Counted from the stretch's first letter, positions 1-8,676 are shown. The stretch is 64,000 bases of DNA from a virus (IMGVR_UViG_3300032223_002658:23472-87471), one strand, 5' to 3'. Numbers and translations are program-made. Notes: generated from the sequence alone by a model not told the origin.

Positions 1-638
1 AATGCAAATTTAATTGTTGGATCTATACTTTCAACAATAGATTTGACTTTAGTCCATTCTGTATATCCACAAAACTGATCTCTTTGAGCAAGAGCATTAA
101 CAATGTATAATACATATTTTGTCTTTCCGCTTTCAAATGCTCCAGTCCATCCCACAAAGTCATTTGTTCTTATTCCATGCTTAACAACTGTTGCATTTTC
201 AATGCCCCATGATTTTTTGTTATGCTCTGTTATAAAAACGTTTATATCAGCTTTAAATGAAAGCATTGCTTCCATTGTTCTTTGATCCCAGTTTTTTAAC
301 TGTGGTTCAATGTGCTCCAAATGAACTATTGGAAGTCTCAAGGCTTTGGCAATTTCTGTGGCAAATTGTATCTGACCAAATCTTTCTTGAGACAGTATGA
401 AATCAATATCATATTCCGTATCAGATATTGCATTATACTCATATGTTCTTTGTGGAAGTGGCTTAAAACGCCGATCCCACTGTTTTGTTCCAGCCCCCCT
501 GTTTATTAGAAAGAATTCGTGACTAGTTGCCAAGGCCAAATTTGTTTGGTATGCCTCATGCGTTGCAAAAGTAAGTATCTTATACTTTTTCTTTGGCGTT
601 CTGTTAATTTTATTTGCTATTGTGATTAATGGATTCAT
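1..638 (-). CDS. Glycosyltransferase-like protein, N-terminal part (runs off the window)
   Basis: Reading the minus strand from an ATG at 638 gives 212 open codons that continue past base 1, so only the N-terminal part is present. It starts MNPLITIANKINRTPKKKYK. It has the feel of a GT-B N-terminal domain: a strand followed by THEAYQTNLA, then PIVHLEHIEP, INVFITEHNKKSWGI and VVKHGIRTNDF, the last resembling the linker in GT4 enzymes. The start codon overlaps the stop of the upstream glycosyltransferase (ATGA), so the two are translationally coupled. Family assignment rests on order and neighbours, because the nucleotide-sugar binding half lies outside the window. Confidence 0.6.
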   Translation of the reverse strand, partial: MNPLITIANKINRTPKKKYKILTFATHEAYQTNLALATSHEFFLINRGAGTKQWDRRFKPLPQRTYEYNAISDTEYDIDFILSQERFGQIQFATEIAKALRLPIVHLEHIEPQLKNWDQRTMEAMLSFKADINVFITEHNKKSWGIENATVVKHGIRTNDFVGWTGAFESGKTKYVLYIVNALAQRDQFCGYTEWTKVKSIVESIDPTIKFA

Positions 639-1747
639 TTTGATGACAAAGCCTCTACTAGTTTTGGACCAACAGCCTCATAGGAAAACTTGTTAACCAT
701 CTTTGTATAGTTTTCATTTGCGGTGTTTTTATATTCACCATTTGCTGCCCTACGCATTTTTTCCATCATTTCCCACAAAGATCCTTCCATCCACCATTCT
801 TTATGGGAATAAAGTCCAGGGACAATTGCATTTTTGGCCATTGCAAATACCGGTTTCTTGATCATAGATTTGACTGTTGGCTCATAATCCAAGTCAAACA
901 TCTTCGATATGCCATTCCAGTGAGTTGCTATAACCGGCTTCTTGAATGCCGCTGCATCAAATGCTGGTATGCACTCGCCTTCTCCTCGTGAAGCAGTAAC
1001 ATAACAATCGAAGTTTTGATGCATCCCCAAGATCTCTCTTTCAGATAAAACGTCTGTCATTACGACTATCTTTGGATAATCTTTTTCAGATCTCTTGATT
1101 TCCGACTTTACAGATGATATCGCTTCTTTTATGAAATGCAAAGACTCTTCTGGATTTTTACCATCAACGTAAGTCTTGATTATAAGAGAAACGTTGTCTC
1201 TAGAAGAAAATTCAGACAAAAATGCTGTTACGGTACTTGCAATATTCTTTCTGTATGAGTAGTCTGATATCGTATAAAATTTATATGTGTCTTTTATTTC
1301 ATCTGGAATTGGAGGAGCTTCATATGATTGGTCGTACTTTGTGAAATCGCTTGGGCGTGTAACCTCTCTAAGAATCGATTTTACACCAGATTCTTGAGCT
1401 GCAGCAATTTGATCTTGCGTAGTCATCCAAACTTCATCCATCAAATTACATGAATACTGCCAACCAGAAGATCTGAACGAGCTGCTCTCCCAATAAAATA
1501 AACCAATATTTTTAACTCCAGCTATTCTGACAAAACTGTTAGGAATTGTTTGTTGTATCACAACATCCACATTATCAAGATCGCATCTGACTTGAATGTC
1601 TTTGTCTATGACAACAGGTCTTGAATTAAGCGTGAACCATGTTGGAACAACATCAACTCCATATTTTGACATGCACTTTATGAAATCCCTTGCTGAATTT
1701 CCATATCCAGTGCCATCACGATAAACAGATAAATATGCTACTTTCAT
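635..1747 (-). CDS. GT4-type glycosyltransferase
   Basis: A 370-residue protein with a GT-B layout. The N-terminal domain starts MKVAYLSVYRDGTGYGNSAR, a strand followed by a glycine-rich acceptor loop. The C-terminal domain carries YVTASRGEGECIPAFDAAAF near residues 250-270 followed by KKPVIATHWNG, matching the donor-binding EX7E region of family GT4. GT4 enzymes transfer a sugar from a nucleotide-sugar donor with retention. It overlaps its neighbours on both sides by four bases, so it belongs to one glycosyltransferase operon. The acceptor is unknown; virion protein, host glycan or DNA are all possible. Confidence 0.8.
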   Translation of the reverse strand: MKVAYLSVYRDGTGYGNSARDFIKCMSKYGVDVVPTWFTLNSRPVVIDKDIQVRCDLDNVDVVIQQTIPNSFVRIAGVKNIGLFYWESSSFRSSGWQYSCNLMDEVWMTTQDQIAAAQESGVKSILREVTRPSDFTKYDQSYEAPPIPDEIKDTYKFYTISDYSYRKNIASTVTAFLSEFSSRDNVSLIIKTYVDGKNPEESLHFIKEAISSVKSEIKRSEKDYPKIVVMTDVLSEREILGMHQNFDCYVTASRGEGECIPAFDAAAFKKPVIATHWNGISKMFDLDYEPTVKSMIKKPVFAMAKNAIVPGLYSHKEWWMEGSLWEMMEKMRRAANGEYKNTANENYTKMVNKFSYEAVGPKLVEALSSK

Positions 1748-3405
1748 ATTACCACCGTATTTCTGCTTTTTGTTTGCTGATGACCTTCAGTATTAACCAT
1801 AAACCTGTGTTGCTCAAACATGTTTCTATCATGTATCTCCTTTTGCATGATTTGATTGAGCTTATTTATATCTATGTCGTGATTTGACAAAGCACCATTT
1901 TTGTTCATTACATCGGCAATGTTTCCCATCTGGAAAGATGTTTTTTGCATTGTTCCAGGCGTGAAATATTGAGAAGCAATTTTACATATTGTAGCCGCAT
2001 CCATACAATCATCAGCTTGCAAATTGACATATTGAGACATCTTTGGTGGCGCAAACCATCTGAATGGATTTTTTGTTTCAATTGAGTCAAATATCCTTGA
2101 CCATTTTTCAGCAAATCCATCGCTTGAATGAAAGTGTTCTGCTGTTTCTCTAGCCAATGAAGACAAGAACTCCTTCTTTTCCTTTGTTTCTTTTAGATAT
2201 GATGTCATCATTTCAGACAGGTGACTATCGTCTGGTATTGCTCTTATTTGACTTGTCTCTCTTGTTGACTCCTGTCTCCATCCAGATATGCGGGTTTGTC
2301 CATATCCACCACCAAGTCTGGCAAGTTCATATGGTGCGGCATAGTCAGTTGATATAACTGGAATGCCGCAAGCTTTCGCTTCTATAATTGGAATTTCAAG
2401 AGCGCCAGCAACGCTGTGCTGAATATAAAGATCTGCAATGTTGTATATTTTTGCAAGCTCTTCTCTTGTTGAGCCATTCGATGTATTTGCCATAGCGCAA
2501 GCTTTTTGCCCACACTTTTCACAATATTTTCTATCACCAGCGTAGAATCCTGGAGTTGATTTTTTGCAAACTTGGCAATAATATGTCACTATTACTCTTG
2601 ATCCAACGCCATACCGTATTATTTCTTTTGGTATGTCAAATCCACAATCAGGATTTCCAGTGTGCAAATATAGATATGTCTTGTCAGCTATTTCATTGAG
2701 TCCCTGTTTGTATAGGGAATCTATGGTGTCTGAAAAAGCTTTTATTAGCCCAGGAAAAAGTTTTCTTGGCTGGTTACGCATTACAGTCATTATTATGTTT
2801 GCGTCTTCCGATATTCCATACTCAGCACGTATAGTTTTCTTGTCCATTACTTTGAATGTCTCAAGATCGACACCAGGCATTGTATTTAAAGAGCAAACAT
2901 TAAGTTTTCCATTGCCATATTTGGACAATACGCTCAAGCCCCAGTCTGTATATGAGGTAAGAAGATCTACTGTTGAGAATGTTGATAGCCATTCATCTCT
3001 TGGTGGCTCAGAGTCAACACACACAGACCAAATATACGTGTAATAAGGTCTTGATGGAGACTTGGTTATAAATTCATCGTGCCAATAATCTCTGTATGAG
3101 AAAACTATATCGGGTTTGAATTCGTTTACAGCAGCCTCAAATCGCAATGATCCAAACTGAGCTGTTTGATATTCTTGTTGAAATCTCTGCATTTCTGCAG
3201 AGCCTTGAGTAGGAACAACTGGAAAAACCTTCCACGGAAGTGTTTTTACTCTTGGATCATCGTCAGAAATATAAGACGCAAGCTCAGCGACCTCATACTT
3301 TCCAGATTTATGAAGTCTAGAAAGCAGATCGTATGCCATAACAGAAAAGCCTGTGTTTAACAGGCTGAATTCACTCACTAACAGTATTCTTTTTTTATTG
3401 CTCAC
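1744..3405 (-). CDS. Glycosyltransferase with an inserted zinc ribbon
   Basis: A glycosyltransferase of about 553 residues. The N-terminal part starts KRILLVSEFSLLNTGFSVMA, and the donor side shows GALEIPIIEAKACGIPVIST, typical of GT4 enzymes. Around residue 285 a four-cysteine knuckle pair (CQVC ... CEKCG) is inserted in the C-terminal domain, which is unusual for GT4. About 130 residues past the donor site form an extra helical tail. The start is unclear: the reading frame opens at a TTG at 3423, but a GTG at 3405 has AAGGA about ten bases upstream and is preferred. It overlaps the small upstream gene by about 11 bases. Confidence 0.75.
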   Translation of the reverse strand: MSNKKRILLVSEFSLLNTGFSVMAYDLLSRLHKSGKYEVAELASYISDDDPRVKTLPWKVFPVVPTQGSAEMQRFQQEYQTAQFGSLRFEAAVNEFKPDIVFSYRDYWHDEFITKSPSRPYYTYIWSVCVDSEPPRDEWLSTFSTVDLLTSYTDWGLSVLSKYGNGKLNVCSLNTMPGVDLETFKVMDKKTIRAEYGISEDANIIMTVMRNQPRKLFPGLIKAFSDTIDSLYKQGLNEIADKTYLYLHTGNPDCGFDIPKEIIRYGVGSRVIVTYYCQVCKKSTPGFYAGDRKYCEKCGQKACAMANTSNGSTREELAKIYNIADLYIQHSVAGALEIPIIEAKACGIPVISTDYAAPYELARLGGGYGQTRISGWRQESTRETSQIRAIPDDSHLSEMMTSYLKETKEKKEFLSSLARETAEHFHSSDGFAEKWSRIFDSIETKNPFRWFAPPKMSQYVNLQADDCMDAATICKIASQYFTPGTMQKTSFQMGNIADVMNKNGALSNHDIDINKLNQIMQKEIHDRNMFEQHRFMVNTEGHQQTKSRNTVVI

Positions 3406-3568
3406 CGGTTGTAAATCCTTCAAATTTTCCTAAATTTCGAGATGCTTTTGTTTTATTGTCCATCTCTTTTGCAATATCATCAGCCAAAGTATCAAGAAGG
3501 CCAGGGGCCTGTAATAAACCCCTGGCCTTCAAGATCTCAAGAACTTTTAAGATTTTAATTGATGACAT
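3395..3568 (-). CDS. Small protein of 57 residues, unknown
   Basis: An ORF with an ATG at 3568 that overlaps the SSB stop as TAATG, a coupling seen repeatedly in this genome. The peptide begins MSSIKILKVLEILKARGLLQ and ends in an acidic/basic stretch with KFEGFTTGEQ. The composition looks protein-like, with helix-forming segments. A perfect 11-bp inverted repeat lies inside it (3497-3529). No family is recognised. It sits between SSB and the zinc-ribbon glycosyltransferase. Confidence 0.55.
   Translation of the reverse strand: MSSIKILKVLEILKARGLLQAPGLLDTLADDIAKEMDNKTKASRNLGKFEGFTTGEQ
3497..3529. repeat. Perfect 11-bp inverted repeat (hairpin)
   Basis: AAGGCCAGGGG and CCCCTGGCCTT are exact reverse complements separated by 11 bases. 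No T tract follows on either strand, so it is not a standard intrinsic terminator. It lies inside the 57-residue ORF just downstream of SSB, where it could stabilise or process the mRNA. Confidence 0.6.
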
Positions 3569-4002
3569 TAGAATGGAATGTCTTCAAGATTCTTTTCACT
3601 GCTTTTGCCAGAACTTACCTTCTTTGAAGGCTTCTGTACTGACTTTTCTGATGACTGAGCGTTATCAGAATTTCTTCTCTGCAGGAATTCAAAATCCTCA
3701 ATGCTTACGAGAATCTTGCTTCTCTTTTCACCGTCCTTGTTTTCCCAATTTTCTTGCTTAAGGTGACCCTCAACGAGAATTGGATCTGACTTCTTGACAT
3801 ACTCAGCGATTACGCCAGCTCTTGGACCCCACATTTCACAATCAATATACGTGGTGTCTTCCTTCTTTTCGCCAGACTTTGTGGTGTAGCGTCTGTTGAT
3901 CGCCATTCTAAAGCGAACAACATTATTGCTTTCACCGATTTCCTTTAGTTCTGGATCTGTTACTAAGTTACCTACTAATACGACTTTGTTGAAATTTGAC
4001 AT
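3568..4002 (-). CDS. ssb: Single-stranded DNA-binding protein
   Basis: A 144-residue protein starting MSNFNKVVLVGNLVTDPELK, the hallmark start of bacterial-type SSB. The OB fold covers about residues 1-105 and includes YIDCEMWGPRAGVIAEYVKK and ILVEGHLKQENW. A low-complexity linker follows and ends in the acidic tip LEDIPF that recruits replication partners. It coats single-stranded DNA during replication and recombination. AGGT lies before the ATG. It is downstream of the replicase subunit gene at 4051-5586, matching a replication role. Confidence 0.96.
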   Translation of the reverse strand: MSNFNKVVLVGNLVTDPELKEIGESNNVVRFRMAINRRYTTKSGEKKEDTTYIDCEMWGPRAGVIAEYVKKSDPILVEGHLKQENWENKDGEKRSKILVSIEDFEFLQRRNSDNAQSSEKSVQKPSKKVSSGKSSEKNLEDIPF

Positions 4003-4050
4003 GTTTTACCTGTGTTATATTCTAGAACGATTATTTGTGTTTTTAATCAA

Positions 4051-5586
4051 TCAATTTATTTCTATTAAAGATTCTACGCACCATCCACTTCCTGTCCCTT
4101 TAATTGTCAACTCATATTTACCATCCTTTCTTATCTTATTTTTATATTTAGCATAAGCGCTTGGAAACATAACCATTCTTATGCTTCCAGTCGCGTCAGC
4201 AATATTCAATTGACACATTTCTTGACCAGGGTTTTCGCCCTTTTTTGTGACAGTGAATTCAACATCAACCACGGATGCTATTACTCTTTTTGCAACACCT
4301 CTATTGTTTCTTAGCATCCTATAGCAGTCCTTACAAGTAAACTCAGTTATATCTTTGTAAGAATCAACGGCGCTGCAAGTCATAGATATTCCAAGAAGCT
4401 CCTGCTCATTTAATGCTTTCCAGTCAGATGTATCTGTTGATTTTACATCGATGGCCTCGGCTTCAGATTTCACAATCTGCTTTCTTGGCTTTGTACTTAC
4501 CATAACAGCACAGTCTAACATTGCTTTTTTAATTATATCAACAGAATTTCCGTCAGAAATATTTTCAATTATGTATTTTGTCTCTCTTACTGTGAGTTGA
4601 TTCATTGCCGAAACAACATCAAGCATGCATTTTCTTGAAAGCCCATAACAATCACATGCACCGCTCTTGATCAAAGACTCCACACCAAGAGATCGAATAG
4701 AATCGTTTTCTCTAAAAGAAAGTTTGATGAACTGAGAGAATGTTGAAGGACGCTCATTATTTATAATAGACCAATCCTTTTCGCCAAATTGTTTGATATG
4801 GCAAAGGCCATATATGATTGAGCTTTTACCATCTTTATTTAAAATCTTGAAGTCTTTTGATGACTCAATGATTGAGGGTGGTATGATTGATATGCCGTTC
4901 ATCTTTGCCTCATTAATCATATCATGAAGCTCTTCTCTTGGCTTTTGTCTAGCTTTAGAATATGTCAAATATGTGCAGTAAAATTCGTAAGGAAAGTTCG
5001 CTTTTAGATACGCTGTGCGATATGACCAAACAGCATATTTTTTTGCATGAGCATCGTTGAAAGCATATCTTCCTGCGCTCTCAATCATGGAGAACAGCTT
5101 TTCAGCCAAATCTTTGTCTTTTCCATTTTTAATACATCCATTGACAAATTTTTCTCTCAGATCATTAATGACTTTATAGTCTTTTTTACCGATGCCTTTT
5201 CTTAGTTTGTCTACAATTACCAATCTATCAATATATGGAAAATCTCTCCAAGCTATTTCTCCACCAAATTTCATTAGCTGCTCTTGATAAATAAGAACAC
5301 CCATAGTTGGATTCAAAATGCGATCAACATCGTCATCGCCAAATTTATTCGGCGGTTCTTTTCCATTTTTTACTCTAGAATACATTTCAGTCATGCCTGA
5401 TTCAAGACATGCTGGTCTAATTAAAGCAAGAACAGCACTAAGCTCATTTATGTTCTTTGGTTTAATCTTTGATGCCCACTGCTTTCCAAGCTCACTTTCA
5501 AGTTGAAAAACACCGCCAGTATTTCCAGACTGTATGAGCTTCCACGTTTTTTCGTTTTTAAAATTAATTGCGTCTATGTCAAGCAT
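4051..5586 (-). CDS. dnaE: DNA polymerase III alpha, C-terminal half (fingers and OB domains)
   Basis: A 511-residue protein matching only the distal half of a bacterial-type C-family replicase. It begins MLDIDAINFKNEKTWKLI and soon reaches GGVFQLES, the conserved start of the fingers domain. ALIRPACLESGM and YAFNDAHAKKYAVWSYRTAY follow. The last 90 residues look like an OB fold (RVIASVVDVEF ... GSIRMVMFP). The palm aspartates are absent and are encoded 10.4 kb away at 16018-17904. The gene has its own ATG, which overlaps the end of the exonuclease gene. The two products presumably assemble into one replicase with the exonuclease; that assembly is inferred. Confidence 0.93.
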   Translation of the reverse strand: MLDIDAINFKNEKTWKLIQSGNTGGVFQLESELGKQWASKIKPKNINELSAVLALIRPACLESGMTEMYSRVKNGKEPPNKFGDDDVDRILNPTMGVLIYQEQLMKFGGEIAWRDFPYIDRLVIVDKLRKGIGKKDYKVINDLREKFVNGCIKNGKDKDLAEKLFSMIESAGRYAFNDAHAKKYAVWSYRTAYLKANFPYEFYCTYLTYSKARQKPREELHDMINEAKMNGISIIPPSIIESSKDFKILNKDGKSSIIYGLCHIKQFGEKDWSIINNERPSTFSQFIKLSFRENDSIRSLGVESLIKSGACDCYGLSRKCMLDVVSAMNQLTVRETKYIIENISDGNSVDIIKKAMLDCAVMVSTKPRKQIVKSEAEAIDVKSTDTSDWKALNEQELLGISMTCSAVDSYKDITEFTCKDCYRMLRNNRGVAKRVIASVVDVEFTVTKKGENPGQEMCQLNIADATGSIRMVMFPSAYAKYKNKIRKDGKYELTIKGTGSGWCVESLIEIN

Positions 5587-6220
5587 TGTTGGTTATCTTG
5601 ATTTTAGGTCTGATCTTAAAGTTCATAAATGACATGTATCGCTTAAACATTTCTGCTGTTATTAGAACATCTTCAAGAGCGTCATGTGTATCTGAAGTGC
5701 GCTTCATTCCTAAAAGTTCTGCATAAGTATCAAGTCTATTATTTTTCAGATTGTCTCTTCCAAATATTGAAAACATCAGAGGCATCATGTCAAGTTTTAT
5801 ATTTGACCACGGGCAATCGTTTCTGCCATTAATGATCTTGTATTTTCTCATCCAATATTCAACAAACTTATCATCAAATCCAGTATTGTTAAAGCCAACA
5901 ACTATTGGATAGTTCCATGGGTTTTCCGATGGGTTCGATATAGCAAGATACTCTTTAAATTTTCTTAGCGCTGTTTTTGGATGCACACCATTTTCTTTTG
6001 CATTAGTCCACAGGCTTTCTCCGATTACCTCTATTGCTTTTGCGTCTGCTTTTTCAGGACTTTGTGGTTGTACGATCACTGTAAATGGCTCAATGGTATT
6101 TGAAACCTCATAATCAGAATAGTTCAATGTTACTGCTGCTATTTGGACTATTTCGGCGCCATTTTCATAATCAAGGCCGCTTGTTTCAATATCATAAACA
6201 ACGAAATTTCTTTTATTCAC
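5579..6220 (-). CDS. dnaQ: DEDDh 3'-5' exonuclease (DnaQ/epsilon-like proofreading)
   Basis: A 213-residue exonuclease. Motif I is VYDIETSGLDY near residues 8-18 and supplies the first Asp and Glu. Motif II is GFNNTGFDDKF near residue 110. Motif III is DTHDALEDVL near residue 180, giving the His-x4-Asp pair of the DEDDh class. It overlaps the start of the polymerase fingers gene by eight bases, so the two are co-translated and it most likely supplies proofreading. The start codon at 6220 is GTG. A TACAAT box ends five bases upstream. Confidence 0.9.
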   Translation of the reverse strand: MNKRNFVVYDIETSGLDYENGAEIVQIAAVTLNYSDYEVSNTIEPFTVIVQPQSPEKADAKAIEVIGESLWTNAKENGVHPKTALRKFKEYLAISNPSENPWNYPIVVGFNNTGFDDKFVEYWMRKYKIINGRNDCPWSNIKLDMMPLMFSIFGRDNLKNNRLDTYAELLGMKRTSDTHDALEDVLITAEMFKRYMSFMNFKIRPKIKITNNA

Positions 6221-6251
6221 ATTCGATTGTAGGTGTGGTGTATTAGTATTG
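6221..6251. promoter_or_regulatory. Divergent promoter region
   Basis: This short gap separates the minus-strand exonuclease from a plus-strand gene. On the plus strand GTGTATTA (6238-6245) ends six bases before the ATG at 6252. On the minus strand CCTACAAT ends five bases before the GTG at 6220. Both boxes are close enough to give leaderless transcripts. A promoter role is inferred from recurrence elsewhere in the window. Confidence 0.5.
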
Positions 6252-6878
6252 ATGGGTTCTAGCGATCAAGTCATAAAAAAACATTTAAACGCTGTAGCTA
6301 AACAGGTTGTTGGTCCTCCAACTAGAACTAGACCTGATGAACCAAATATGCCATTAGAAACAAGTCCAGGATCGTGGACAGATACAACACCATCATCGTG
6401 GCAATTTTCGATTCAAGATCTTTTGGCGGCTCTTTATAACGGAATAACATCTTTGAGACTGTATATTGAAAGATGGCTTGTTAGTCTCGGAATGTCAAGA
6501 AATGTTGCAAAAATAATAACTCTTAATTTAACACTAAGCGCAGAAACTATATTTCAGTTTGCTTACTGGGTTATAAGACCACAAACAACAAATCTGCCAA
6601 GAGAGTTATTTCTTAGTTTGCTGGGGTCAATTTTGGATGCAATAAGTCCAACCGGACGTACTGGGATTGATGATGCCGCATGGGATACGTTTTATTATTT
6701 TGATCATAGAGGGGTATTTTTCTTTGGCGATATTGTGGCAGCTATACAAAGAGGATGGACAATAAATCAAATAATAGAGTGGCTACAATTTTTGATCTCA
6801 AAGGGAAACGACTATTACTATAATTGGCCAGATACTCCAGAGCAAGCTCAAGAAGAAATGGATTTATACAAAGATTAA
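6252..6878 (+). CDS. Hypothetical helical protein
   Basis: A protein of about 208 residues, first of a plus-strand run of three. The frame opens at a TTG at 6249, but the ATG at 6252 is the likely start. The N terminus (MGSSDQVIKKHLNAVAKQVV) is a short amphipathic segment of the kind seen on several neighbours, followed by a Pro/Thr-rich linker. The rest is helical and aromatic-rich: WLVSLGMSRNVAKIITLNLT, then GRTGIDDAAWDTFYYFD. No domain is recognised. The promoter-like motif and the block it lies in suggest a virion-associated protein. Confidence 0.75.
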   Translation: MGSSDQVIKKHLNAVAKQVVGPPTRTRPDEPNMPLETSPGSWTDTTPSSWQFSIQDLLAALYNGITSLRLYIERWLVSLGMSRNVAKIITLNLTLSAETIFQFAYWVIRPQTTNLPRELFLSLLGSILDAISPTGRTGIDDAAWDTFYYFDHRGVFFFGDIVAAIQRGWTINQIIEWLQFLISKGNDYYYNWPDTPEQAQEEMDLYKD

Positions 6879-6886
6879 GGTAAAAA

Positions 6887-7270
6887 ATGTCAATAGAAAA
6901 ATCAATAGCAAAGTTTATATCAAAATTACAAAATACACCAACTTCTTTGGAAAACACTGGTTCTCAATCTCGTCAGTGTAATAATCCAACAGCTTCTATT
7001 AATGAACTAGACAAGATAACGTATCCAAACACACCAAGAGGAGCTTGCTGCTCTCTTGGTTTATGTTTTGAAGATACTAGCGCTAAGAGCTGCAGCTGGA
7101 GGATTTCGGTACACGGAGCTAGTCAGGGTTATTGGTTTGAGGGACAGCGTTGCGTTGGAGAATCTATACTTTGTCATAATGCTCTTGAAAATGGTGGAAC
7201 AATACTGCAGCCAATGACAGAAAAAGAAGAAAGCGCTTATTTAAGAAATATAGGATGCATAAAATCTTAA
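6887..7270 (+). CDS. Cys-rich protein with a GACC-type motif
   Basis: A 127-residue protein starting MSIEKSIAKFISKLQNT, nearly identical in style to the next gene and to a 22-residue peptide at 31303. After a Ser/Asn-rich linker it has RGACCSLGLCFEDTSAKSC and then a Trp/Gly-rich part ending GQRCVGESILC. This is a small disulfide-type motif (GACC ... C ... G ... C) also present in the protein at 36847-37194. AAGG precedes the ATG. No enzyme is recognised. A virion or cell-surface role is inferred from the cysteines. Confidence 0.75.
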   Translation: MSIEKSIAKFISKLQNTPTSLENTGSQSRQCNNPTASINELDKITYPNTPRGACCSLGLCFEDTSAKSCSWRISVHGASQGYWFEGQRCVGESILCHNALENGGTILQPMTEKEESAYLRNIGCIKS

Positions 7271-7281
7271 CAGGTAAAATA

Positions 7282-7956
7282 ATGTCTATAGAACAATCAA
7301 TAAACAAATTGGTAAAAGCAGTAAATCAAACAGTTTTAGACAAAAAAATAACTCCAGAACAATATTTTGATGTAATTGCTTCGCCTTCATGCAAAAAACT
7401 TCTTGGTAAAGATGGTGCTCCAATTAAAAATCCGCCTATAAATGATATTTGTGATGCGCTAAATGACAATAATACATGGATTAATCCTAAAAAATGTCCA
7501 GCATTTAATCCAATTGGACATAAGTGCTCTCCATCAGAAGTATTTATGTCAGAAGAAAAAATTCCATCAAATGGAAAATTAATAACATCAAAAGATGTTG
7601 CCAGGGCATGTGAAAATTATGCAAATGCACAAGTGGCCGCAATAGACACAAGAGGCATGAGCCAATCTCAGATACAAGAAATAAAATCTAAAGCAAAATG
7701 CTCGTGCTACGACTATTCATTATATAGTCAGGAAAATGGCAGCGCTTGGCCAAAGGGAATAAAAGAGGCTTTAACAAATCCTGCGCCAAATAGTTTTATA
7801 CCAGCTATATATCCAGGGCATTTATCTATTCAAACATTAGATGCGTATAAAAATAATTGTAGCGCTTCACAAATTCATGATCTATGTATTGAAAATTCAA
7901 TAGTGGTTAGAGATTGGAATCGCGCTTGTGGATTAATTGCAGCGCCAGAAAATTAA
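7282..7956 (+). CDS. Hypothetical Cys-containing protein with shared N-terminal segment
   Basis: The frame is open from 7255, but ATG 7282 gives MSIEQSINKLVKAVNQT, closely matching the N terminus of the previous gene, and has AGGTAAAAT upstream. That start is chosen (224 residues). The body has scattered cysteines (SPSCKKLLG, INDICDALND, KCSCYDYS, NNCSASQIHDLC) and resembles no family I know. It ends in a four-base tail-to-tail overlap with the metalloprotease gene. Confidence 0.75.
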   Translation: MSIEQSINKLVKAVNQTVLDKKITPEQYFDVIASPSCKKLLGKDGAPIKNPPINDICDALNDNNTWINPKKCPAFNPIGHKCSPSEVFMSEEKIPSNGKLITSKDVARACENYANAQVAAIDTRGMSQSQIQEIKSKAKCSCYDYSLYSQENGSAWPKGIKEALTNPAPNSFIPAIYPGHLSIQTLDAYKNNCSASQIHDLCIENSIVVRDWNRACGLIAAPEN

Positions 7957-8588
7957 CTTGATTTAATTATAGTACGCTCAATATCAGCTGGAACTTTTTT
8001 AAACTCTCCCCTTAAGGAGGGTTTAATTTTTCTAAGTATGTTTTTATTTTTTTCCAAAGATTCACCATACCATTTGCCGGTTTTGCACAACAGCAAATAA
8101 TTGTATAATATTGCGGCGGCTTCTTTTTTGTATTGCCCAATATTTATTGGTAGGTTAAATTCTTTTATTGTCTTTATTGTGCGTCTTTCACAATTAAGCT
8201 CGCACATTATTGTTTTTCTGGTATAGATTTTTCTTAGTCTTTTATTGTAGGTTGCTTTTCCTGACTCCAGCATGGAAAGGTGGTAGTACGAATCACCACC
8301 GTTTCGCATGCTGGTGTCTTTGTATGTTTTGTCACCCTCTATCCACTGCATCATGTGAGAGTATTCATGAGCAAGCACAGAAACCCATTCTTCCTGAGTC
8401 TTTTCACCAGAAGCAACAACTAAAAGTTTTTTCTTTGGATGGTCATAAAAATATCCAGCACACAGAGAAGTTTCTCCTGGGCCTCGGACATTTTTTGATT
8501 TACTTATTTTTAATTTTACGCCGTGATTTCTAGCAACAGTTTTAACGTGTTTGATGAAGCGAGCGATGTTTTGATCTGCCTCTCTCAC
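7953..8588 (-). CDS. HExxH metalloprotease-like protein
   Basis: A 211-residue protein with VLAHEYSHMMQWIEGD near residues 92-107. HEYSH is the zinc-binding HExxH signature of gluzincin/metzincin-type peptidases. A conserved basic N-terminal segment and GETSLCAGYFYDHPKKKLLV precede it. The third zinc ligand is not obvious. ELNCERRTIKTIKEF near residue 130 could supply a glutamate. The start is GTG at 8588 with AGGA before it, and a GTGTATTA motif lies six bases upstream. It may process virion or host proteins, or be a structural remnant of such a domain. Confidence 0.7.
   Translation of the reverse strand: MREADQNIARFIKHVKTVARNHGVKLKISKSKNVRGPGETSLCAGYFYDHPKKKLLVVASGEKTQEEWVSVLAHEYSHMMQWIEGDKTYKDTSMRNGGDSYYHLSMLESGKATYNKRLRKIYTRKTIMCELNCERRTIKTIKEFNLPINIGQYKKEAAAILYNYLLLCKTGKWYGESLEKNKNILRKIKPSLRGEFKKVPADIERTIIKSS
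8001..8024 (+). terminator. Rho-independent terminator for the 6.25-7.96 kb plus-strand run
   Basis: The stem AAACTCTCC / GGAGGGTTT (nine pairs, one G-T) with a six-base loop is followed by AATTTTTC. It lies 45 bases past the stop of the plus-strand gene at 7956, inside the tail of the convergent metalloprotease gene. The T tract is on the plus side only. Confidence 0.6.
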
Positions 8589-8594
8589 ATCCTA

Positions 8595-8602
8595 TAATAC
8601 AC
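8595..8602 (-). promoter_or_regulatory. AGTGTATTA motif upstream of the metalloprotease gene
   Basis: GTGTATTA on the minus strand ends six bases before the GTG start at 8588. It is one of a recurrent set. A -10-like role is inferred. Confidence 0.5.
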
Positions 8603-8660
8603 TTGTGTGTAAATGCACCAAGTTTAAAACTCCACATACTTAAAGTTTCTTTTCTAGAAG

Positions 8661-8668
8661 GTGTATTA
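8661..8668 (+). promoter_or_regulatory. GTGTATTA motif upstream of the fibre gene
   Basis: GTGTATTA ends eight bases before the ATG at 8677. No Shine-Dalgarno lies between motif and start, consistent with a leaderless transcript. The 88-base divergent gap holds this motif and the opposing one at 8595-8602. Confidence 0.5.
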
Positions 8669-8676
8669 AAACTAGT

